The translations under genes and the position numbers were made by a program. Below, one piece after another: positions 1 through 12,503 of a stretch of 64,000 nucleotides of DNA. Position 1 is the first letter of the stretch, and the number at the start of each line of letters is the position of its first letter. A model generated the notes under the pieces. That model ran no database searches, was not told where the DNA came from, and saw only the letters and a list, made by a program, of their open reading frames with translations. Source of the stretch: Sulfuriferula sp. (GTDB taxonomy: Bacteria; Pseudomonadota; Gammaproteobacteria; Burkholderiales; Sulfuriferulaceae); assembly GCA_031291235.1 (NCBI GenBank), contig JARLJL010000012.1:1-64000 (forward strand). The letters are read 5' to 3'.

Positions 1-2
1 AC

Positions 3-117
3 GTCTGACGACCATAGCGTCTTGGAACCACCCCTTCCCATCCCGAACAGGGCCGTGAAACGAGACAGCGCCGATGATAGTGTGGATTACCCATGTGAAA
101 GTAGGTCATCGTCAGAC
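3..117 (+). rRNA. rrf: 5S ribosomal RNA
   Basis: The sequence has the bacterial 5S core, including the block ACCCCTTCCCATCCCGAACA and the conserved GTGAAACGA and GATGATAGTG stretches. The 5' GTCTGAC (3-9) pairs with the 3' GTCAGAC (111-117), which fixes the ends at about 115 nt. It is the distal end of an rRNA operon whose 16S and 23S genes lie to the left of the window. A terminator follows 10 bases later. Confidence 0.96.
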
Positions 118-127
118 ATCTATCCCT

Positions 128-160
128 AAACCCCCAAGGCTCGCGCCTCGGGGGTTTTTT
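128..160 (+). terminator. Rho-independent terminator of the rRNA operon
   Basis: AAACCCCC and GGGGGTTT arms plus AGGC/GCCT enclose a TCGC loop, followed by a T run. It lies directly behind the 5S gene and closes the rRNA transcription unit. Confidence 0.9.
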
Positions 161-248
161 ATTGCCTAAATCCTCGTCAGCCGTTCCTGAACGTAATGTA
201 TACTTTGCGCGCGACATTTGTTGCTTTTAAAATCAGGGATAAATCAAA

Positions 249-755
249 ATGAAGAAAATTTTCAAGTTGGCATTTCCGCTCGCGGCTTTGTCATTGTTCA
301 GTGGATGCGCATCAATAGTAAATGGCACGAATCAGCCTGTATCGGTTGAAACAAGGCTGAATGGGGCTCAGGTTGCGGGGGCTTACTGTACGCTGGTGAA
401 TGATAAGGGAACCTGGTTCGTTACTTCTCCGGGCTCTGTGACCATACACCGCAGTATGACAGACCTGAATGTGAAATGTGAAAAGAGCGATATTCAGCCG
501 GGTATGGCGGATGTTAAGTCTTCTACCAAGGGTATGGCTTTCGGCAATATATTGTTTGGCGGCGTGATTGGTGCCGGAGTAGATATTGCGAATGGATCTG
601 CATTCGATTATCCAACATTGATACAAGTACAGATGGGTAATTCGATTGTAATTGCACCTCATGCCCCGGAGGCGGTGGCTGACAAGGCTAATGCTGCTAA
701 TTCAGCAACGCTGCAAGCCAATGCAGACAATGCCAGTACAGCGTCCAGGCAGTAA
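249..755 (+). CDS. Small putative outer-membrane lipoprotein
   Basis: The 168-residue product starts with a lipoprotein signal peptide: KK, a hydrophobic stretch and a lipobox ending SGC at about residues 18-20. The mature part begins CASIVNGT, a start seen in many uncharacterised proteobacterial lipoproteins. A glycine-rich segment around residues 93-113 could insert in or lie on a membrane. The C-terminal 35 residues are Ala/Asn-rich and low in complexity. An AGGGA ribosome-binding site lies 9 bases before the ATG. The gene stands alone between the rRNA operon and a bidirectional terminator. Its function is unknown; the lipoprotein assignment is firm, anything more specific is not. Confidence 0.85.
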   Translation: MKKIFKLAFPLAALSLFSGCASIVNGTNQPVSVETRLNGAQVAGAYCTLVNDKGTWFVTSPGSVTIHRSMTDLNVKCEKSDIQPGMADVKSSTKGMAFGNILFGGVIGAGVDIANGSAFDYPTLIQVQMGNSIVIAPHAPEAVADKANAANSATLQANADNASTASRQ

Positions 756-814
756 TTTTGCGTTTGTTTGCTTGGGCAATGCGGAAACAGGCGGGTACCG
801 TTACAGAAAATAGG

Positions 815-852
815 CTCAATAAAAAAGCCGCATAAGCGGCTTTTTTATTGAG
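815..852. terminator. Bidirectional rho-independent terminator
   Basis: A perfect 17-bp inverted repeat (CTCAATAAAAAAGCCGC and its complement) with an ATAA loop has T runs in both directions. It can end both the lipoprotein transcript (+) and the tRNA operon (-). Confidence 0.92.
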
Positions 853-857
853 TGATT

Positions 858-934
858 TGGGGTGAATGATGGGGCTCGAACCCACGACAACCGGAATCAC
901 AATCCGGGGCTCTACCAACTGAGCTACATCCACC
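858..934 (-). tRNA. tRNA-His (GTG)
   Basis: Read on the minus strand it folds as a cloverleaf with anticodon GTG. The extra 5' G (G-1) facing C73, the identity element of tRNA-His, is encoded, and so is the 3' CCA (858-860). It is the last gene of a three-tRNA operon (Pro, Arg, His). Confidence 0.96.
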
Positions 935-951
935 GTTGAAAACTGGAATCT

Positions 952-1028
952 TGGCCTGCCCGACAGGAATCGAACCTGTAACCCCCAGCTTAGAAGGCTG
1001 GTGCTCTATCCGGTTGAGCTACGGGCAG
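952..1028 (-). tRNA. tRNA-Arg (TCT)
   Basis: The minus strand reads a 77-nt tRNA with acceptor CTGCCCG/CGGGCAG, discriminator G, encoded CCA, and anticodon loop CTTCTAA giving anticodon TCT (AGA codons). It is the middle gene of the tRNA operon, 17 bases from tRNA-His. Confidence 0.96.
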
Positions 1029-1093
1029 CTCATAAACCGGCACCATGACCGCCTTGCAGATGACTACAACTACTATAAGACCAACATAAAACT

Positions 1094-1170
1094 TGGTCGG
1101 GGCGGAGAGATTCGAACTCCCGACATCCTGGTCCCAAACCAGGCGCGCTACCAGACTACGCTACGCCCCG
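1094..1170 (-). tRNA. tRNA-Pro (TGG)
   Basis: The minus strand reads a 77-nt tRNA with acceptor CGGGGCG/CGCCCCG, discriminator A and encoded CCA. The anticodon loop TTTGGGA gives anticodon TGG (CCA codons). It is the first gene of the operon, close to the promoter. A second proline tRNA, with anticodon CGG, lies at 37331-37407. Confidence 0.96.
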
Positions 1171-1180
1171 AAAGACCGAA

Positions 1181-1209
1181 ACTATACGCGTTGTACGCGA
1201 TTCCGTCAA
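1181..1209 (-). promoter_or_regulatory. Sigma70 promoter of the tRNA-Pro-Arg-His operon
   Basis: On the minus strand TTGACG (1209-1204) and TATAGT (1186-1181) are separated by exactly 17 bases. The expected start lies about 4 bases before the mature 5' end of tRNA-Pro. No other promoter of this quality lies in the cluster, so it should drive all three tRNAs. Confidence 0.8.
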
Positions 1210-1279
1210 CATCAACTTGAAAGTAGGTAACTAAAAATGAGATGATTGCATCTTTAATAATCCACGATACTGGTACATT

Positions 1280-2143
1280 ATGTCAGCTCGACTCCTTGAT
1301 GGAAAAAGTTTATCCGAGAAAATCATCAGTAACATCCAGACGCAAGTAGCCGCGCGCGATGCTGCAGGGTTGGCAATGCCTGCGTTGGCAGTGATTTTGG
1401 TAGGTAGTGACCCCGCTTCCAGTATTTATGTGCGCAATAAGCGTAATGCCTGTATCAAGGCGGGAGTACGTTCGATTTCGCATGACTTGCCTGAGACTAC
1501 GACCCAAGCCGAACTGCTGGCATTGATAGATGCGTTGAATAATGACGCTAGCGTACATGGCATACTGGTGCAAATGCCGCTACCTGCGCAAATTGACCCG
1601 GAGACGGTGATCGAGCGCATACATCCGGACAAGGATGTGGATGGGTTTCATCCTTACAACATAGGCCGCCTGGCCGTTCGCATGCCGACTTTGCGTTCCT
1701 GTACGCCTTATGGCGTGATGCGCTTGCTGGCCTTGGCACACAGCGATCTGAAGGGATTGAATGCCGTGGTTGTGGGATCATCCAATCACGTCGGTCGTCC
1801 TATGGGGTTGGAGTTGTTATTGGCGGGTTGCACGGTGACTACTTGCCATCGTTTTACCAAAAATCTGGCGGAGTTTGTGAGTCAGGCCGACATACTGGTG
1901 GTGGCGGTCGGACGTCCCGAACTGGTCAAGGGCGCCTGGATCAAGCCCGGTGCTACTGTTATCGATGTCGGTATCAATCGTCTGGACGATGGGCGTTTGA
2001 GCGGGGATGTGGAATTTGCGCCAGCCGCGGAGCGCGCCGCGTGGATTACGCCGGTACCAGGTGGGGTCGGGCCGATGACGGTAGCGATGCTGCTGGAAAA
2101 CACCCTGCTGGCAGCGCAGGCCGCCGATACGCGTATGGCATGA
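1280..2143 (+). CDS. folD: Methylene-THF dehydrogenase/methenyl-THF cyclohydrolase FolD
   Basis: This bifunctional cytosolic enzyme interconverts 5,10-methylene-THF and 10-formyl-THF, using NADP. The 287-residue length is normal. The catalytic pair Tyr50/Lys54 lies in the YVRNKRNAC motif. A Rossmann segment [12 protein letters not shown] falls near residue 160, and the family signature PGGVGPMT lies near the C-terminus. It is transcribed divergently from the tRNA operon and convergently to trhP. Nothing in the sequence suggests loss of either activity. Confidence 0.97.
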   Translation: MSARLLDGKSLSEKIISNIQTQVAARDAAGLAMPALAVILVGSDPASSIYVRNKRNACIKAGVRSISHDLPETTTQAELLALIDALNNDASVHGILVQMPLPAQIDPETVIERIHPDKDVDGFHPYNIGRLAVRMPTLRSCTPYGVMRLLALAHSDLKGLNAVVVGSSNHVGRPMGLELLLAGCTVTTCHRFTKNLAEFVSQADILVVAVGRPELVKGAWIKPGATVIDVGINRLDDGRLSGDVEFAPAAERAAWITPVPGGVGPMTVAMLLENTLLAAQAADTRMA

Positions 2144-2146
2144 CCG

Positions 2147-2170
2147 TCAGGCGAGGTCTTGCTCGCCTGA
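2147..2170. terminator. Hairpin between convergent folD and trhP
   Basis: TCAGGCGAG and CTCGCCTGA form a perfect 9-bp stem with a GTCTTG loop, four bases after the folD stop. There is no strong T run, so intrinsic termination is possible rather than certain. Confidence 0.55.
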
Positions 2171-2178
2171 TTCCTGTG

Positions 2179-3528
2179 CTAGCCGGCAAGAAATCGGGTT
2201 ATCAGGGCTTTTTCCAGATTAGGTGCCAGCGGGATCTTGACGTGGTGTCCACTACCCGGCGCTTCCTGCACCGATTCGCCGCGTTTATTCAGCATTCGCG
2301 TTAATGTCACGATGCGATTGCCGGTCGGGTGTATTATTTCCAGACGGTCGCCGACCAGAAATTTATTCTTTACTTCAACTTCCGCCAGCCCGGTCGTTTC
2401 ATCGTAGCCGATGACATCGCCGACATATTGGCTGCGGTCGCTTTCCGAATGACCGCGCATGTAATTCTGGTATTCCTGCGTATGGTGACGTTCGTAAAAG
2501 CCGTCGGTATAACCGCGGTTGGCCAGGCTTTCCAAATCGGACAGCAGTGACGGGTCGAACGGACGTCCCGCTACCGCATCGTCTATGGCTTTGCGATATA
2601 CCTGTGCGGTGCGCGCTACATAATAAGCGGATTTGGTACGACCTTCGATTTTGAGCGAATCCACGCCTATCCTGACCAGCCGTTCGATGTGCTCGACTGC
2701 GCGTAAATCCTTGGAGTTCATGATATAGGTGCCGTGATCGTCTTCGATGATCGGCATCATCACGCCGGGACGGTCGCGTTCCTCTATCAGATACACCTTA
2801 TCCGCCAGAGGATGGCGCTGCTGGTTGCCGCAATCGGCAAAGGCAGGCGCTTCCATGGCAGAGCGGAAATCGAGATCGATTTTTTGCACATCGCCGGTTG
2901 CATCTTCATCGGTGTCGTGTACCTTGTAATCCCAGCGGCAGGAGTTGGTACAGGTGCCCTGATTGGGATCTCGATGGTTGAAGTAACCGGAGAGCAGACA
3001 ACGGCCTGAATAGGCGATGCACAAGGCGCCGTGCACAAATACTTCCAGTTCCATTTCCGGACATTGCTGCTTGATTTCCTCGATCTCGTCAAACGATAGT
3101 TCGCGCGACAGGATTACGCGGGTCAGTCCGAGCGCCTGCCAGAATTTGACTGTGGCATGGTTTACCGTGTTGGCCTGTACCGACAGGTGTATCGGCATTT
3201 CCGGCCATGCTTCCCGTACCATCATAATCAGGCCGGGGTCGGCCATGATCAGTGCATCCGGCTGCATGGCAATGATAGGTGCCATGTCCGCCATATAGGT
3301 TTTGATCTTGGCGTTATGCGGCATCAGATTGCTGGCAACGAAGAATTTCTTGTTCATCGCATGGGCTTCGCGTATACCGGTATCCAGCTGTTCCAGCTGG
3401 AATTCGTTGTTGCGTGCACGCAGCGAGTAGCGCGGTTGTCCTGCATAAACCGCATCTGCGCCGAACTGGTAAGCGTAGCGCATTTTTTCCAGGGTGCCGG
3501 CAGGAGCCAGCAGTTCGGGGGATTTCAT
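2179..3528 (-). CDS. trhP: Peptidase U32 family tRNA hydroxylation protein TrhP (YegQ)
   Basis: The product resembles E. coli YegQ/TrhP, which is needed for prephenate-dependent 5-hydroxylation of wobble uridine in tRNAs. Family features are the N-terminal LLAPAG, the block GADAVYAGQPRYSLR, and the U32 signature with its cysteines (HGALCIAYSGRC...GTCTNSC, around residues 165-200). The length of about 449 residues fits TrhP rather than the longer rRNA enzyme RlhA. The start at ATG 3528 (MKSPELLAPAG) matches the family; an in-frame ATG at 3534 and a TTG at 3540 are alternatives. It follows purB on the same strand but behind a terminator. Confidence 0.88.
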   Translation of the reverse strand: MKSPELLAPAGTLEKMRYAYQFGADAVYAGQPRYSLRARNNEFQLEQLDTGIREAHAMNKKFFVASNLMPHNAKIKTYMADMAPIIAMQPDALIMADPGLIMMVREAWPEMPIHLSVQANTVNHATVKFWQALGLTRVILSRELSFDEIEEIKQQCPEMELEVFVHGALCIAYSGRCLLSGYFNHRDPNQGTCTNSCRWDYKVHDTDEDATGDVQKIDLDFRSAMEAPAFADCGNQQRHPLADKVYLIEERDRPGVMMPIIEDDHGTYIMNSKDLRAVEHIERLVRIGVDSLKIEGRTKSAYYVARTAQVYRKAIDDAVAGRPFDPSLLSDLESLANRGYTDGFYERHHTQEYQNYMRGHSESDRSQYVGDVIGYDETTGLAEVEVKNKFLVGDRLEIIHPTGNRIVTLTRMLNKRGESVQEAPGSGHHVKIPLAPNLEKALITRFLAG

Positions 3529-3567
3529 CGTCATAATCAAGTGCAGCGAATAGTGATGTTTAAAACC

Positions 3568-3596
3568 AAAAAAGCACCTGTCTACGGTGCTTTTTT
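3568..3596 (-). terminator. Rho-independent terminator after purB
   Basis: AAAAAAGCACC and GGTGCTTTTTT flank a TGTCTAC loop, with U runs in both directions. It lies 20 bases downstream of the purB stop and before trhP, separating the two minus-strand units. Confidence 0.85.
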
Positions 3597-3615
3597 GAAC
3601 CGGTACAGTATGGGG

Positions 3616-6924
<3,309 letters not shown>

Positions 6925-6972
6925 CCGCCATGCTATGATGCGGGCTTGAATAATAGCCATGCGAGTTCTATA

Positions 6973-7431
6973 GTGGAAAGTAATAATGATGTATTGCGTA
7001 GCATACGATACGCGCTGGATTTGCCCGACGCAGCACTAGCCGAACTGGTCGGATTGTCCGGGGCAGAGCTTGCACCTGAGCTGATCCCCGGATTGCTGAA
7101 AAAGGAAGACGAAGATGGTTACGTCGTCTGTGATGACGAACTGCTGCTGAGTTTTCTGGACGGGCTGATCGTACACCGGCGCGGCCCCAGCGATACCAAA
7201 CCGTTGCCGATTAAACGGCTGACGAACAATATTATTCTAAAAAAACTGCGGGTTGCGTTTGAGCTGAAAGAAGAGGATTTGCACGATATTATCAAGCTGG
7301 CCGGTTTTCAGATATCCAAGCCCGAGTTGAGCGCAGTTTTTCGCAGCCCGGATAGCAAAAATTACCGTGTTTGCGGCGATCAACTGCTCAGGTATTTTCT
7401 GAAAGGCCTGAGTCAGCGATTACGCGGATAA
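6973..7431 (+). CDS. DUF1456 family protein (YehS-like)
   Basis: Two tandem DUF1456 repeats are visible: NDVLRSIRYAL...LLSFLDGLI at about residues 5-60, and NNIILKKLRVAF...LLRYFLKGL at about 85-140. The layout matches E. coli YehS, a protein of unknown function. GTG 6973 gives MESNNDVLRSIRY, which aligns with the YehS start MLSNDILRSVRY. A TTG at 6946 would add nine unsupported residues. The gene follows recQ by about 50 bases and is followed six bases later by the broken VF530 gene. Confidence 0.8.
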   Translation: MESNNDVLRSIRYALDLPDAALAELVGLSGAELAPELIPGLLKKEDEDGYVVCDDELLLSFLDGLIVHRRGPSDTKPLPIKRLTNNIILKKLRVAFELKEEDLHDIIKLAGFQISKPELSAVFRSPDSKNYRVCGDQLLRYFLKGLSQRLRG

Positions 7432-7437
7432 TAAGCG

Positions 7438-7656
7438 ATGTCTGAGCCTACTTCTGCAGACCCATTGCACGGCGTCACGCTGGAAATGATGTTGACCCGG
7501 CTGGTTGCGTATTACGGCTGGGACGGCATGGGGCGGTAAGTCAATATCCGGTGTTTTACCCATGACCCGAGCATCAAATCCAGCCTGCAGTTTCTGCGCA
7601 GAACGCCATGGGCGCGGGCTAAAGTCGAAGCCTTGTATTTGACTATCCCCACCTGA
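7438..7656 (+). pseudogene. VF530-type DNA-binding protein gene with an in-frame stop
   Basis: Translated from ATG 7438 the sequence reads MSEPTSADPLHGVTLEMMLT, a tyrosine/glycine motif YYGWDGMG, then TAA at 7537-7539. The same frame continues with [20 protein letters not shown] and [13 protein letters not shown] up to TGA at 7654. Together the two halves reconstruct the whole compact VF530 (DUF2132) domain, whose members are about 70-85 residues. Only one codon is wrong and there is no frameshift. TAA could arise from CAA by a single C-to-T change. A sequencing error or readthrough cannot be excluded. Confidence 0.8.
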
Positions 7657-7854
7657 ATGATCAGGGCCAAACGTTGACTAATGATGACGCTGTCATTAAG
7701 GTTTTGTAAAGGAATTAACAAAAAGTAAAAATTCGCTTCGATTTCTCATAAAGTTTGTCTTTTATAATCCGTATACGTAAATACCTGCTCCAATTCATAA
7801 AATAGCGTCTGCCTGTCAGGAAACGGAGCTTCAGGTTTCAGGAATGGAAGAATA

Positions 7855-10575
7855 ATGATAAATCGTAATGAATTACTGGTTGCTGCAAGGGCTGAGTTCT
7901 TGCGCGCCTATCTTGAAGCGTTCGATCAGTTTCTTCCGCAAAGCATAGAAGACGCTTTCAAAAAAGCCGATACCAGCCGTTCTTCCATAGATCAAAGTCG
8001 TTACCTGACTGTACGCGGCATATTGCGCGGGGGCAGCGCCGAGCTCCGGGAGCAGCTGCATCACAACATGGACAAGCTGCTGAATCGCAGTCTGCAAACC
8101 ACCTATAACTCGGAACGCCCTGCGCTTGCAGCGTTTGCCAATACCGCCGGTTTGTCTCTGGTCGACACATCGACGTACGAAGACGAATTGCAACTGGTGG
8201 CATTTACCGATCGCCTGCGCAATGAAGCGGCTGAACAGCTGCGCGATTTGAACATACGCATTGCCCTGCTATTCGGGCAGGACGATATCAAGGAGCGCGA
8301 AAATCCGTTCCGCCCTTATCTGGTGACGCGCTCGCTGGCCGATGCGGCTGAGAGTCTGGGGTTACCCAAGGAATTGTCCAATGTGCTGACGCAATTGCTG
8401 GCGGACGGTATGGAGAACCGTATCGACAGCATTTATGCCGTGGTCAATGCGTTTCTTGCGCAGAACGGTTTGGCTGCCGAATTGCCCCTGAGAATCAGGA
8501 AATCGCCGCTTAAAACCCCGCCGGTAAATCCATCGTCATCGCAAGAAAATGCGGTTAATAATCCGGACGTTGCTGCACATGCGATATCGGAGCCGTCATT
8601 CGCCAGTGGTAATAGCGCCCAGCCCGGAGCAGGCAGCGCGGCCAGCCCCGGCTCAGCCGATGCCAGCGGTTTGGGGCAGAGCGTAGATCAGTTTCTGCAG
8701 ACGATCAAAGCCATGGTCGAGACGGCCAATCAGAATGCCGCGCAAGTTGCGGCTTATCCCCCTGCGTCTACCGCTGCCGGCATGAGCGGTCAAATCGGGA
8801 ATACGCTGCCGACAGCCACGCATGAACAGAAAGTCGATCAGTTGCTCGGACTGGTAAAGCGTTATAGCGAGAGCGTACCGGGGGCGGGGTTTGCTGCCGG
8901 TGGCGGACAAAGGCAAACCGGCGGCATGCAGCAGGCTGGCGGCGGGCAGGCGATGCCTGCCGGTTCCCCCGCAGCGGCATCTTCCGGCGCATCGGCTCCA
9001 GCCAGATCCGGATGGCTGAGCGGGGTACAAAAGGTGGGCGATGTGCTGCGCAAGTTGTTTGTTGGTAGCAGCGCACAAGCCGGGTATGCGGCGCCGCCTG
9101 CGCCACGTACGCTGACAGTCCAGCTGTCGCAATCGATAGACCGGCTGCTGCAGGAGCATACGCCGGCGACTGCCGACATGCTGGGCGGCAATGGCGAAGT
9201 GCGCAATCTGATACTGGAACAGCGTTCCGGTCTCAGCGAACAGACCCGGGAAGCCGACGAACAGATGACGATCGATGTCGTTGCCATGCTGTTCGAATTC
9301 ATACTGCGCGACCATAGAGTGCCGGCGGAAGTGCGTGCACAACTGGGCCGGTTGCAGTTCCTGATGCTGAAACTGGCGTTGCGCGATCCGACTTTCCTGA
9401 CCCAGAAGGGCCATCCGGCACGCATGCTGATTAACCGTATCGGCTCGATTTCCGTCGGATTAAAGCAGATCGATCCGGGCAGTGAGCGAGTAGGCGCGGA
9501 AATCTGCATGATTGTGGAGACGCTGCTAAACGATGCGGCAAAGCGTCCGGACCAGTTCTCTTCTCTGTTTGCCAGGCTGCTTGACGATTTCGACGAATTT
9601 GTCGCGGCAGAATTGCGCGGCAAGGACGACAAGCTGAATCGTGCCGTGCAGGCAATAGAAGATGTGCAAAGCCGTACTCTGCGCTTTACCCATATTTCGG
9701 CGCAAATGGCGGAAACCTTGTCTGGCCTGACGCTGGATGCGTATCTTCATGATTTCCTGACCAATGTCTGGGTACAGGTGATAGAGCGTGCTGAATGTAG
9801 CGACATGGCGCGCGCCAGACGTTATCGGGAGCTGGTGCCCGATCTGATCTGGAGCATCGCACCCAAGGTCGACGAATACGACCGTGAGGAAATGTCAGCG
9901 ATATTACCCATCATGATCAGCACCCTGCGCCAGGGTCTGGCATCGATCGCATGGCCGCAGGCGCAGCAACAGGAATTGCTGGGCTGGCTGTTCGATGCGC
10001 ATAACCGTGCGCTGCATTCCATCATTGTCGAATTTCAGGTGCCATCGTTGCCGATGATGCATACCAACTTCGAGCGGCTGGTCGAGAATGTGGCGGTAGC
10101 GCATCCGCCGGTGGAGCCGGAAACGCATCATGCCGCTGAAAGAGCGATGATGGACACCATGCTCAGGGAACTGAACACCGATCTCGAATCGCTGGATCAG
10201 TATTTCGATCGCGAAGAGCATGGCGAAACAGATACCGGGAGCGCGGCGGGCAGTGAGCGAGCGGACGATGCAGTTCATGTCGCGATAGATGAAAGCATCG
10301 TTGAGCGGCTGCATAGCGGAATTTATATTGAAATCAAATTGAGTCAAAAGCCCAGCCGTGCGCGTTTAAGCTGGATCAGCGCAGATGCATCCAACCTGAT
10401 CCTGAGTCTGGATGATCAGCGCGCTCCCAGCCTGATGAGCTTGCGCGTATTCCAGCGCCTGCTGGCGAATGGACGGGTACGATTTATCGAAGATCAGCCG
10501 CTGTTCGAACGCGCAGTGCAGTCGTTGCTGGATTCCGCAGAAGAAATGGACAAAGTCGAATCCGTCGCTGCGTAA
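7855..10575 (+). CDS. DUF1631 domain protein
   Basis: This 906-residue protein belongs to the large DUF1631 family, typical of beta- and gammaproteobacteria and of unknown function. The N-terminal 220 residues are helical and charged. Residues of about 225-410 form a long Ala/Gly/Pro/Ser/Gln-rich linker. The conserved core follows, with LQFLMLKLALRDPTFLTQKG and HPARMLINRIGS near residue 510. A C-terminal module (SRARLSWISADASNLILSL, near 840) resembles the PilZ-like end of the family. GGAAG precedes the ATG. The 198-base upstream gap holds a TATAAT at 7763-7768 as a possible -10. The stop directly abuts the convergent efflux operon. Confidence 0.82.
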   Translation: MINRNELLVAARAEFLRAYLEAFDQFLPQSIEDAFKKADTSRSSIDQSRYLTVRGILRGGSAELREQLHHNMDKLLNRSLQTTYNSERPALAAFANTAGLSLVDTSTYEDELQLVAFTDRLRNEAAEQLRDLNIRIALLFGQDDIKERENPFRPYLVTRSLADAAESLGLPKELSNVLTQLLADGMENRIDSIYAVVNAFLAQNGLAAELPLRIRKSPLKTPPVNPSSSQENAVNNPDVAAHAISEPSFASGNSAQPGAGSAASPGSADASGLGQSVDQFLQTIKAMVETANQNAAQVAAYPPASTAAGMSGQIGNTLPTATHEQKVDQLLGLVKRYSESVPGAGFAAGGGQRQTGGMQQAGGGQAMPAGSPAAASSGASAPARSGWLSGVQKVGDVLRKLFVGSSAQAGYAAPPAPRTLTVQLSQSIDRLLQEHTPATADMLGGNGEVRNLILEQRSGLSEQTREADEQMTIDVVAMLFEFILRDHRVPAEVRAQLGRLQFLMLKLALRDPTFLTQKGHPARMLINRIGSISVGLKQIDPGSERVGAEICMIVETLLNDAAKRPDQFSSLFARLLDDFDEFVAAELRGKDDKLNRAVQAIEDVQSRTLRFTHISAQMAETLSGLTLDAYLHDFLTNVWVQVIERAECSDMARARRYRELVPDLIWSIAPKVDEYDREEMSAILPIMISTLRQGLASIAWPQAQQQELLGWLFDAHNRALHSIIVEFQVPSLPMMHTNFERLVENVAVAHPPVEPETHHAAERAMMDTMLRELNTDLESLDQYFDREEHGETDTGSAAGSERADDAVHVAIDESIVERLHSGIYIEIKLSQKPSRARLSWISADASNLILSLDDQRAPSLMSLRVFQRLLANGRVRFIEDQPLFERAVQSLLDSAEEMDKVESVAA

Positions 10576-11784
10576 TCATTCGTGGCGCAGCGCTTCGATA
10601 GGGTCCAGTTGCGCGGCGCGGCGTGCCGGGAAATAACCGAAAATTACCCCGATCACCGCCGAAAACAGGAAAGACAGCAGATTGATGCTGGGATCGAATA
10701 GGAAAGGCACTTGCATCAGTCGCGCCAATACTATCGAAACTACCGTCGCCAGTGCGATGCCGATCACACCGCCGAGAGAGGACAATGCTACCGCCTCGAT
10801 CAGAAACTGTAACAACACCTCGCGTTCCAGCGCGCCTATTGCCAGCCGAATGCCGATTTCGCGGGTACGTTCGGTGACCGACACCAGCATGATGTTCATA
10901 ATGCCGATACCGCCCACCAGCAGACTGACGGCGGCGACCGCACCCAGCAATGTGGTCATCACGCGGATGGTACCGGACAGGGTTTCCGCGATCTGCTTGG
11001 TGTCGAGCACATTGAAATCGTCTTCCTCGTTATCTGAAATCTTGCGGCGTTCGCGCATCAGCAGATTGATCTGATCGGTGACCTTTGCTGTCGAGGCACC
11101 GGGGCTTACCGATACCAGCAGCGTGCCAACATTCTGATTGCCGGTCAGACGGCGCTGCACTGTGCGCAATGGCATGACCACGATGTCATCCTGATCCATG
11201 CCCATCGCTCCCTGACCTTTTGGTGCAAGCAGGCCGATGATTTCGCAGGAGAATTTCTTGATGCGTATCTCGTTGCCGAGCGGGTTATGGTTGCCGAACA
11301 GCTCGTGCCGTACGGTCTCGCCGATCACGCACACGGCTTTGCCAGCATGCTCTTCGGCGTCGCTGAATATGCGTCCGGAAGCCAATTTCCAGTTGGCCGT
11401 GGGAAAATAGGCATCGGTACTGCCATAAATGGTGGTCGACCAGTTTTGGGCGGCATACACCACGGTCACGCTCTGATTGGCCAGCGGTGCGACAGCGGCG
11501 AGGCCGCTAATCTGAGCGTAGATGGCATCTGCATCGCCGCTTTTGAAGCTGGCGGCACCGGCGGTATCCCTGCCCGGGCCAAGCCGTTTGCCGGGGCGTA
11601 TCATCAACAGATTGCTGCCCAGACTGGAAATCTGATCCGATATCACCTGAGTCGCGCCGTTGCCCAGTGTGACCATGGTGATGACGGCGCTGACGCCGAT
11701 CACGATGCCGAGTATGGTGAGGAAAGAGCGCATCAGGTTGCGACGGATTTCGCGCAGTGCGAGCAGGAGCGTATTGCCTAGCAT
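10576..11784 (-). CDS. MacB-type ABC transporter permease
   Basis: This inner-membrane subunit of a tripartite macrolide/peptide-type efflux pump has 402 residues. It has one N-terminal TM helix (about 20-42), a large periplasmic MacB core, and three C-terminal TM helices (about 275-395) with the FtsX-type motif RTREIGIRLAIGA. It lacks the ATPase domain that is fused to the permease in E. coli MacB; the ATPase is the separate preceding gene. The last base of the ATPase gene is the first of this one. It is the last gene of the operon. Confidence 0.9.
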   Translation of the reverse strand: MLGNTLLLALREIRRNLMRSFLTILGIVIGVSAVITMVTLGNGATQVISDQISSLGSNLLMIRPGKRLGPGRDTAGAASFKSGDADAIYAQISGLAAVAPLANQSVTVVYAAQNWSTTIYGSTDAYFPTANWKLASGRIFSDAEEHAGKAVCVIGETVRHELFGNHNPLGNEIRIKKFSCEIIGLLAPKGQGAMGMDQDDIVVMPLRTVQRRLTGNQNVGTLLVSVSPGASTAKVTDQINLLMRERRKISDNEEDDFNVLDTKQIAETLSGTIRVMTTLLGAVAAVSLLVGGIGIMNIMLVSVTERTREIGIRLAIGALEREVLLQFLIEAVALSSLGGVIGIALATVVSIVLARLMQVPFLFDPSINLLSFLFSAVIGVIFGYFPARRAAQLDPIEALRHE

Positions 11785-12503
11785 CAGCTTTGCCCTCCGT
11801 TGCGCGTATCGCTGTCTACCATGCCGTCCAGAAAGTGCACGATGCGCTGGGCGTAACGTGCCATGTCCGGCTCATGCGTCACCATCAGGATGGTGATGCC
11901 GTGCTCGCGATTGAGCGCAGTGAGCAGGCTCATGATTTCATGACTGGTCTTGCTGTCCAGATTGCCGGTCGGCTCGTCCGCCAGCAGTACGGTCGGCTGG
12001 GTAACGATGGCGCGGGCAATGGCAACGCGCTGCTGCTGACCGCCGGAGAGTTCGGACGGGGTGTGATGTTCCCAGCCTTGCAGTCCGACTGACGCCAATG
12101 CATTGAGTGCGGCGGCATGGCGCGCTGCGGCGCTTTCACCGCGGTAGAGCAGCGGCAGTTCCACATTCTCCTGCGCCGAGGTGCGGGCCAGCAGATTGAA
12201 ACCCTGAAATACGAAACCGAGGTAATGGCGGCGCAGCAGGGCGCGCTGGTTGCGGCTCAGCTGCTCGACATGGGTACCTTGAAAGCGATAGGTGCCGCTG
12301 CTGGGGGTATCCAGACAGCCGAGTATATTCATGGCCGTGGATTTGCCCGATCCGCTCGGCCCCATGATGGCAACGAATTCGCCTTCAGCAATGGCGAGAT
12401 CAATGCCGTGCAGCGCCTGAAAGGCGGCCTGACCCTGGCCGTAGGTTTTGGTAATGCCGTTCAGTTCGATCAACGCTGCGGCAGATCCTGGCACAACGTT
12501 CAT
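11784..12503 (-). CDS. ABC transporter ATP-binding protein, MacB/LolD type
   Basis: This 239-residue ATPase has Walker A GPSGSGKST, the signature LSGGQQQR, Walker B VLLADEPT and an H-loop VTHEP. These are typical of the MacB/LolD/FtsE clade that pairs with FtsX-like permeases. It overlaps the upstream membrane-fusion gene by four bases (ATGA) and the downstream permease by one, so translation is probably coupled. It should power efflux together with the neighbouring permease, MacA-like and outer-membrane proteins. Confidence 0.93.
   Translation of the reverse strand: MNVVPGSAAALIELNGITKTYGQGQAAFQALHGIDLAIAEGEFVAIMGPSGSGKSTAMNILGCLDTPSSGTYRFQGTHVEQLSRNQRALLRRHYLGFVFQGFNLLARTSAQENVELPLLYRGESAAARHAAALNALASVGLQGWEHHTPSELSGGQQQRVAIARAIVTQPTVLLADEPTGNLDSKTSHEIMSLLTALNREHGITILMVTHEPDMARYAQRIVHFLDGMVDSDTRNGGQS

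Noticed and set aside
936..1220. A 94-codon plus-strand frame across the tRNA genes
   Set aside because: It is antisense to the tRNA-Arg and tRNA-Pro genes, whose cloverleafs are complete.
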